8,009 nucleotides of DNA from positions 1 to 8,009 of the forward strand of contig PADF01000045.1 of NCBI GenBank assembly GCA_002702945.1. The letters are read 5' to 3'. A program made the position numbers and the translations under genes. Below the pieces are notes generated by a model, which saw nothing but the letters and a program-made list of their open reading frames with translations, was not told the origin of the DNA and searched no databases. This stretch comes from Methanobacteriota archaeon. GTDB taxonomy: Archaea > Thermoplasmatota > Poseidoniia > Poseidoniales > Poseidoniaceae. Position 1 is the stretch's first letter; each line of letters opens with the position of its first letter. Below, in pieces: positions 5,867-8,009 of the stretch.

Positions 5867-6173
5867 CAAAGGCTATTTATACGTTATAATTAACGACAGT
5901 TTTCCAGGCTGGGTTAAGGTTGGTACAACTAAGAATCTTAAGAAAAGACTTCAAACATATCAAACAAGCTCTCCTCATAGAGATTATCAAATTGTTTATT
6001 ATGTAGAACATCCTGAGTACAGGCAAGCGGAAAAGGAAATAAAAGAAACAATGAAACATTTTGCTAAAAATATTCATCATGAATGGTATGAGGTAGATAT
6101 TAATATGGCTATGTCTAGACTGGATGAACAAATAGATAAATGGGCTTGCCCTGACCCCCCTTTGACTGTATAA
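5826..6173 (+). CDS. T5orf172 / GIY-YIG-like domain protein, probable N-terminal frame disruption
   Basis: The domain runs from GYLYVI (16-21 when counted from the TTG at 5826) through WVKVGTTKNLKKRL (29-42), AEKEIKETMKHF (68-79) to HHEWYEV (84-90). This is the pattern of the T5orf172 family, a GIY-YIG nuclease relative widespread in phages, with a conserved tyrosine, KVGTT, an arginine and a glutamate-bearing helix. The role is DNA cleavage or binding by analogy, not proven. This frame has no ATG before the domain; TTG at 5826 or GTG at 5859 are weak starts with no promoter at leaderless spacing. The neighbouring frame from the ATG at 5798 supplies a natural N-terminus, so the gene may be frameshifted or use recoding. 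Its TAA stop lies inside the -10 box of the next promoter. Confidence 0.75.
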   Translation: MTGIYLLLNLYVCDKGYLYVIINDSFPGWVKVGTTKNLKKRLQTYQTSSPHRDYQIVYYVEHPEYRQAEKEIKETMKHFAKNIHHEWYEVDINMAMSRLDEQIDKWACPDPPLTV

Positions 6174-6174
6174 T
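6146..6174 (+). promoter_or_regulatory. Leaderless-type promoter for the 128-residue gene
   Basis: TTGCCC (6146-6151), 17 bases, perfect TATAAT (6169-6174), then six bases to the ATG at 6181. The -10 box contains the TAA stop of the upstream gene. The -35 lacks the GTTCC extension of the other sites; a run of C and the sequence TTTGAC fall in the spacer. Confidence 0.7.
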
Positions 6175-6180
6175 AAAGGC

Positions 6181-6567
6181 ATGAAGATTAAAGCAGCACC
6201 GGATGCTCATAGACGAACTCTTAAACGAATACGGCGTCATGGAGAGGAAGTTGATTTAATTCTCGAACATTTTATGGATGGTAAACCTACCCTTCATGGA
6301 TTACTTTTTAAGTCTCACAAAACTGGCCGGTATCATTGGCATACTCGTAGTCAATTAGAGCCGTTAGAGTTCTACGATAGCCATAAAGTACATTCTTTTA
6401 TAGAAGGAATTGATTCATATACTCCAAACAAGCAAGCGTTATATGAGTACCTTGATCATCTTATGAATAATGTATTAAGTAAGCGCGATAAGAAGAAATT
6501 CGGTCCGCTGTATGATACAATTAAAGGTGATCAATTAAGTTTAATTGATAGGTTAAATCTTGCTTGA
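6181..6567 (+). CDS. Small basic orphan protein (128 aa)
   Basis: This 128-residue protein is not recognised. It begins with a strongly basic segment (KIKAAPDAHRRTLKRIRRHG, 2-21), which could contact nucleic acid, followed by a mixed part with HGLLFKSHKTGRYHWHTRS (39-57) and a helical C-terminal half (QALYEYLDHLMNNVL). It has no membrane or signal segment. The start is fixed by a TATAAT box ending six bases upstream, so its mRNA is predicted to be leaderless. Its TGA stop (6565-6567) is embedded in the -35 box of the next promoter. Early-expressed phage takeover proteins are often like this, but no specific role can be given. Confidence 0.75.
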   Translation: MKIKAAPDAHRRTLKRIRRHGEEVDLILEHFMDGKPTLHGLLFKSHKTGRYHWHTRSQLEPLEFYDSHKVHSFIEGIDSYTPNKQALYEYLDHLMNNVLSKRDKKKFGPLYDTIKGDQLSLIDRLNLA

Positions 6568-6592
6568 GGTTCCTATCAATAGTCACTATAAT
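6564..6592 (+). promoter_or_regulatory. Leaderless-type promoter for the 61-residue gene
   Basis: TTGAGG (6564-6569), 17 bases, perfect TATAAT (6587-6592), seven bases to the ATG at 6600. The 12-mer GCTTGAGGTTCC (6562-6573) recurs exactly at 6780 and 7202. The TGA of the -35 box is the stop codon of the preceding gene. Confidence 0.78.
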
Positions 6593-6599
6593 ATAGGCA

Positions 6600-6785
6600 A
6601 TGAAAATGAAAATCGGTAGTGAAGCAACAAGAGCAATCCTCCTCAAATATAGAGCTCGGCTCAAAGCAGCGTTAGCTAAGCATGAAGTACTTGTTGGTGA
6701 TGAAGCGCAACTGGCTCTTCTACTTGAACTGTGTCAAAGGGTAGAAGAGCTAACTAATATATCAGAACGTCAAGATTCAGCTTGA
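6600..6785 (+). CDS. Small helical orphan protein (61 aa)
   Basis: The 61 residues are predicted almost entirely helical: an amphipathic basic N-terminal half (RAILLKYRARLKAALAKHE, 11-29) and a second leucine-rich helix (DEAQLALLLELCQRVEELTN, 34-53), the look of a helical hairpin or coiled-coil dimer. No family is recognised. The ATG at 6600 is seven bases past a perfect TATAAT and is probably the first codon of a leaderless mRNA; a second in-frame ATG follows at 6606. The start ATGAAAATGAAAATC resembles those of the other leaderless genes (MKIK, MKMK). Its TGA lies in the next -35 box. Confidence 0.65.
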   Translation: MKMKIGSEATRAILLKYRARLKAALAKHEVLVGDEAQLALLLELCQRVEELTNISERQDSA

Positions 6786-6810
6786 GGTTCCTTTGATTTG
6801 ACGCCATAAT
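6782..6810 (+). promoter_or_regulatory. Leaderless-type promoter for the ArfA-like gene
   Basis: TTGAGG (6782-6787), 17 bases, CATAAT (6805-6810), six bases to the ATG at 6817. It carries the GCTTGAGGTTCC 12-mer (6780-6791) and uses the stop TGA of the upstream gene within the -35. Confidence 0.75.
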
Positions 6811-6816
6811 AATGGC

Positions 6817-6939
6817 ATGAAAATTAAGGCGAGAGTAAACAAAGATGGTTTTATGAACTCAGGAGCTCGAGTTCATAAGGTAAAAAAAGGTAAGGGCTCA
6901 TTCACACGTAAATTTAAGCACAAAAAGACATATGAATAA
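6817..6939 (+). CDS. arfA: ArfA-like alternative ribosome-rescue factor (40 aa)
   Basis: The 40-codon frame MKIKARVNKDGF...TYE contains ARVHKVKKGKGSFTRKFKHKK (17-37). As I recall the family, this lines up closely with the RVEKNKKGKGSYMRKGKH segment of bacterial ArfA, the basic part that enters the empty mRNA channel of a ribosome stalled on a truncated message while ArfA recruits RF2. The stretch just before it, where cellular ArfA has its RF2-contacting DPLFR-type segment, is shorter and different (FMNSGA), so partner use may differ. Cellular arfA is made as a longer unstable form and trimmed through its own mRNA; here a TAA ends the protein naturally at the short size. It has its own leaderless-type promoter, and the next gene's ATG overlaps its end by eight bases. 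Confidence 0.72.
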   Translation: MKIKARVNKDGFMNSGARVHKVKKGKGSFTRKFKHKKTYE

Positions 6940-7036
6940 AGTATTAGATGTTGTTGGAATTGCCGCATTGGTGGCAGTTGGGTTTATTGCGGCGCATTTC
7001 GCAATTGGAATTGTAATTGGATTAGCAATGTTTTAA
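6932..7036 (+). CDS. Single-pass membrane micro-protein (34 aa)
   Basis: The ATG (6932) lies inside the last codons of the ArfA-like gene, an overlap that suggests coupled translation. The 34-residue product is nearly all one hydrophobic helix (VVGIAALVAVGFIAAHFAIGIVIGLAMF, 7-34) with a short polar N-terminus (MNKVLD). Small-residue spacing (G, A) would allow helix packing in the membrane. No family can be named; holin-like or membrane-partner roles are possible but unsupported. Confidence 0.55.
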   Translation: MNKVLDVVGIAALVAVGFIAAHFAIGIVIGLAMF

Positions 7037-7039
7037 GTT

Positions 7040-7207
7040 ATGAGTAATAAGAAAAAACTATCATTGGTGCTACATGGAGCTGGATTTGTAGCAATTAACA
7101 CTGCATGTATTTGTACCATCTTAGGATTGGATCTACCAGGCGATACTTTTTGGCTCGCAGGTGGAATTCTAACTTGGGTCTGGTCAGATGCTTTAGAAAA
7201 AGCTTGA
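7040..7207 (+). CDS. Two-helix membrane protein (55 aa)
   Basis: The frame starts three bases after the preceding stop. The 55-residue product has a basic start (MSNKKKLS), a first hydrophobic segment (LVLHGAGFVAINTACICTIL, 9-28), a short polar loop (GLDLPGD) and a second segment (TFWLAGGILTWVWSDAL, 36-52). The H...IN...FW...W layout recalls the 2TM domain family, but that is only a visual resemblance. It is probably co-transcribed with the ArfA-like and 34-residue genes. Its TGA stop forms part of the next -35 box. Confidence 0.6.
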   Translation: MSNKKKLSLVLHGAGFVAINTACICTILGLDLPGDTFWLAGGILTWVWSDALEKA

Positions 7208-7232
7208 GGTTCCCTTCAAAACAATCCATAAT
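7204..7232 (+). promoter_or_regulatory. Leaderless-type promoter for the 113-residue gene
   Basis: TTGAGG (7204-7209), 17 bases, CATAAT (7227-7232), six bases to the ATG at 7239. It carries the third exact GCTTGAGGTTCC copy (7202-7213), and the upstream stop TGA lies within the -35. Confidence 0.76.
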
Positions 7233-7238
7233 AGTAGC

Positions 7239-7580
7239 ATGTTAATTAATTACAACAGAGGTTGGACATACGAATATACAGACGCTGATGGTAATCGCTT
7301 CTATCGTATGTGGGATCGTCAGAATAAACAATTGCATGTTCTTAACTTACGTCATTCTAAAGATGACTTAATGGATACTAATCATGTAAACTGGGAAATC
7401 TGGCGCAGTCCTAGCCATTGCGAGAGTGAGTCACATGCTGAAGACAATCTTGAGTATTTTGATTGTGGTATTTACGGATCCGGTTTTGTTAGCTGTCTGA
7501 ATGATGCGATGAATCCTAAAGCGCAAATTCGCGAAGGTCAGTATCCGTATAAACTTTGCAAAGATCCAGAGTTAGTATGA
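7239..7580 (+). CDS. Orphan protein (113 aa)
   Basis: I do not recognise this 113-residue soluble protein. The N-terminal half is rich in aromatic residues (YNRGWTYEYTDADGNRFYRMWDR, about 5-27, then HVNWEIWRSPSHCES) and looks like a small beta-sheet domain; the C-terminal half has three further cysteines (FDCGIYGSGFVSCLND, YKLCKDPE). No signal or membrane segment is seen. The start is set by a promoter whose -10 ends six bases before the ATG. The next gene's ATG overlaps its stop (ATGA), making a small unit with two membrane proteins. Confidence 0.72.
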   Translation: MLINYNRGWTYEYTDADGNRFYRMWDRQNKQLHVLNLRHSKDDLMDTNHVNWEIWRSPSHCESESHAEDNLEYFDCGIYGSGFVSCLNDAMNPKAQIREGQYPYKLCKDPELV

Positions 7581-7669
7581 TAGAAATAGTTAATGGATTA
7601 GCGATTTTAGTATCACTAGTAATTGTATGCTGGATGTTAGATTATGATGATGAACAGAACGAAAGATAG
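7577..7669 (+). CDS. Single-pass membrane micro-protein (30 aa)
   Basis: An ATGA overlap with the preceding stop opens a 30-codon frame: a hydrophobic helix (IVNGLAILVSLVIVCWML, about 4-21) followed by a very acidic tail (DYDDEQNER). The topology suggests a helix with a charged, probably cytoplasmic, end. Its last 26 bases overlap the start of the following gene in another frame. No family is recognised. Confidence 0.5.
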   Translation: MIEIVNGLAILVSLVIVCWMLDYDDEQNER

Positions 7670-7973
7670 ATTGTATTTTTGGGGTACTGTTGTACCGTTA
7701 GCAGGTATGCTATTGTATGTGTATAGTGAGTATAAAGATCGAGAAGGCATTATTGATCGCCAGCTTGAGCTCTCTAACAGACAACTAGAGCTGATGGCTA
7801 CCTCCTATACTAAGCTAGTTATTAAACAATCAGAATTACATGCTGATGAGATAATCAAACTTGAGCAACATCACAGACAAGAAGTTGGTGAATGTATTAT
7901 GTTTTACGATAGAGTAATAAAAGAAGCGAAAGACAAAACCAGACAGGAAGTTACTGCCGAATTAACTCCTTGA
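7644..7973 (+). CDS. Membrane-anchored coiled-coil protein (109 aa)
   Basis: A basic N-terminus (MNRTKDR) precedes one membrane helix (LYFWGTVVPLAGMLLYVY, 10-27), then a long heptad-rich helix containing a short internal repeat (DRQLELSNRQLELM, 38-51) and ending in a charged segment (DRVIKEAKDKTRQEV). Three consecutive ATGs (7644, 7647, 7650) are possible starts; the track from 7644 is kept. The shape recalls inner-membrane spanins or phage membrane-associated coiled coils, but no outer-membrane lipoprotein partner is visible, so no lysis role is claimed. It overlaps the 30-residue gene by 26 bases. Its TGA stop lies in the next -35 box. Confidence 0.68.
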   Translation: MMMNRTKDRLYFWGTVVPLAGMLLYVYSEYKDREGIIDRQLELSNRQLELMATSYTKLVIKQSELHADEIIKLEQHHRQEVGECIMFYDRVIKEAKDKTRQEVTAELTP

Positions 7974-7998
7974 CGTTCCTACAGTTTTGATAGATAAT
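7970..7998 (+). promoter_or_regulatory. Leaderless-type promoter for the gene entering at the right edge
   Basis: TTGACG (7970-7975) followed by TTCC, a 17-base spacer, then GATAAT (7993-7998), six bases to an ATG at 8005. The TGA of the -35 box is the stop of the coiled-coil gene. The pattern is the same as for the upstream sites. Confidence 0.72.
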
Positions 7999-8004
7999 AT
8001 TTAT

Positions 8005-8009
8005 ATGAA
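8005..8009 (+). CDS. Start of a gene running off the right edge
   Basis: Only ATGAA is visible. It is called solely from its position six bases after a -10 box in a promoter of the same type as the others, and from its ATGAA start, which four of the other predicted leaderless genes share. Confidence 0.4.

Noticed and set aside
5877..6182. 101-codon minus-strand frame
   Set aside because: It is antisense to the T5orf172 domain, whose family motifs identify the coding strand.
6562..7213. GCTTGAGGTTCC repeats as attachment sites or a CRISPR-like array
   Set aside because: Copies are short, unevenly spaced and each is the -35 of a promoter with a -10 17 bases on; there are no spacers.
7644..7973. 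Inner-membrane spanin (Rz-like)
   Set aside because: The topology fits, but no nested or downstream outer-membrane lipoprotein, endolysin or holin is identifiable.

Overview
The window is AT-rich and very densely packed, and I read it as part of a large tailed-phage or phage-like genome, probably marine. That reading is an inference: no capsid, tail, terminase or replication gene is visible. It rests on gene tails that overlap, ATGA stop/start overlaps, many orphan proteins of 30-130 residues, small membrane proteins, a T5orf172 (GIY-YIG-like) protein and short transcription units on both strands. Shine-Dalgarno motifs are almost absent. Host-like metabolic genes sit in the left half.

Left part (1-5371), metabolic genes. 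A frame open from the left edge carries an asparagine-synthetase-like motif fused in frame to a proline dehydrogenase domain (2-625), followed by a 64-residue orphan (622-816). On the minus strand, a three-gene unit (3125 down to 794) encodes a secreted protein, a full-length Tat-exported DUF1501 protein and a small Tat-signal protein. A glycerophosphodiester phosphodiesterase (3163-3774) runs convergently into a second minus-strand unit made of a sugar-phosphate-isomerase-like cupin, a 64-residue FlbD-like protein and a C-terminally short glycerol-3-phosphate dehydrogenase (5371 down to 3731). The phosphodiesterase would release glycerol-3-phosphate and the dehydrogenase would oxidise it. Proline dehydrogenase and GlpD are both FAD enzymes that normally pass electrons to quinones, so a shared theme could be feeding host respiration from scavenged membrane and amino-acid substrates.

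Right part (5386-8009), small genes on the plus strand. At least six genes are preceded by a sigma70-type promoter (TTGNNN, 17-bp spacer, NATAAT-like box) whose -10 ends only 6-7 bases before the ATG. The mRNAs should therefore start at or next to the start codon and be leaderless. Four of these promoters use the TGA stop of the preceding gene as part of the -35 box, and three share the identical 12-mer GCTTGAGGTTCC.

One gene in this array, 40 codons long and easy to miss, closely resembles the C-terminal functional segment of the ribosome-rescue factor ArfA. Other members are one- and two-helix membrane proteins, a membrane-anchored coiled-coil protein and several orphans. The T5orf172 gene appears to be split by a one-base frame change at a TG repeat.

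I see no tRNA, rRNA, CRISPR array, insertion sequence or convincing factor-independent terminator. No stretch longer than 300 bases lacks a gene.
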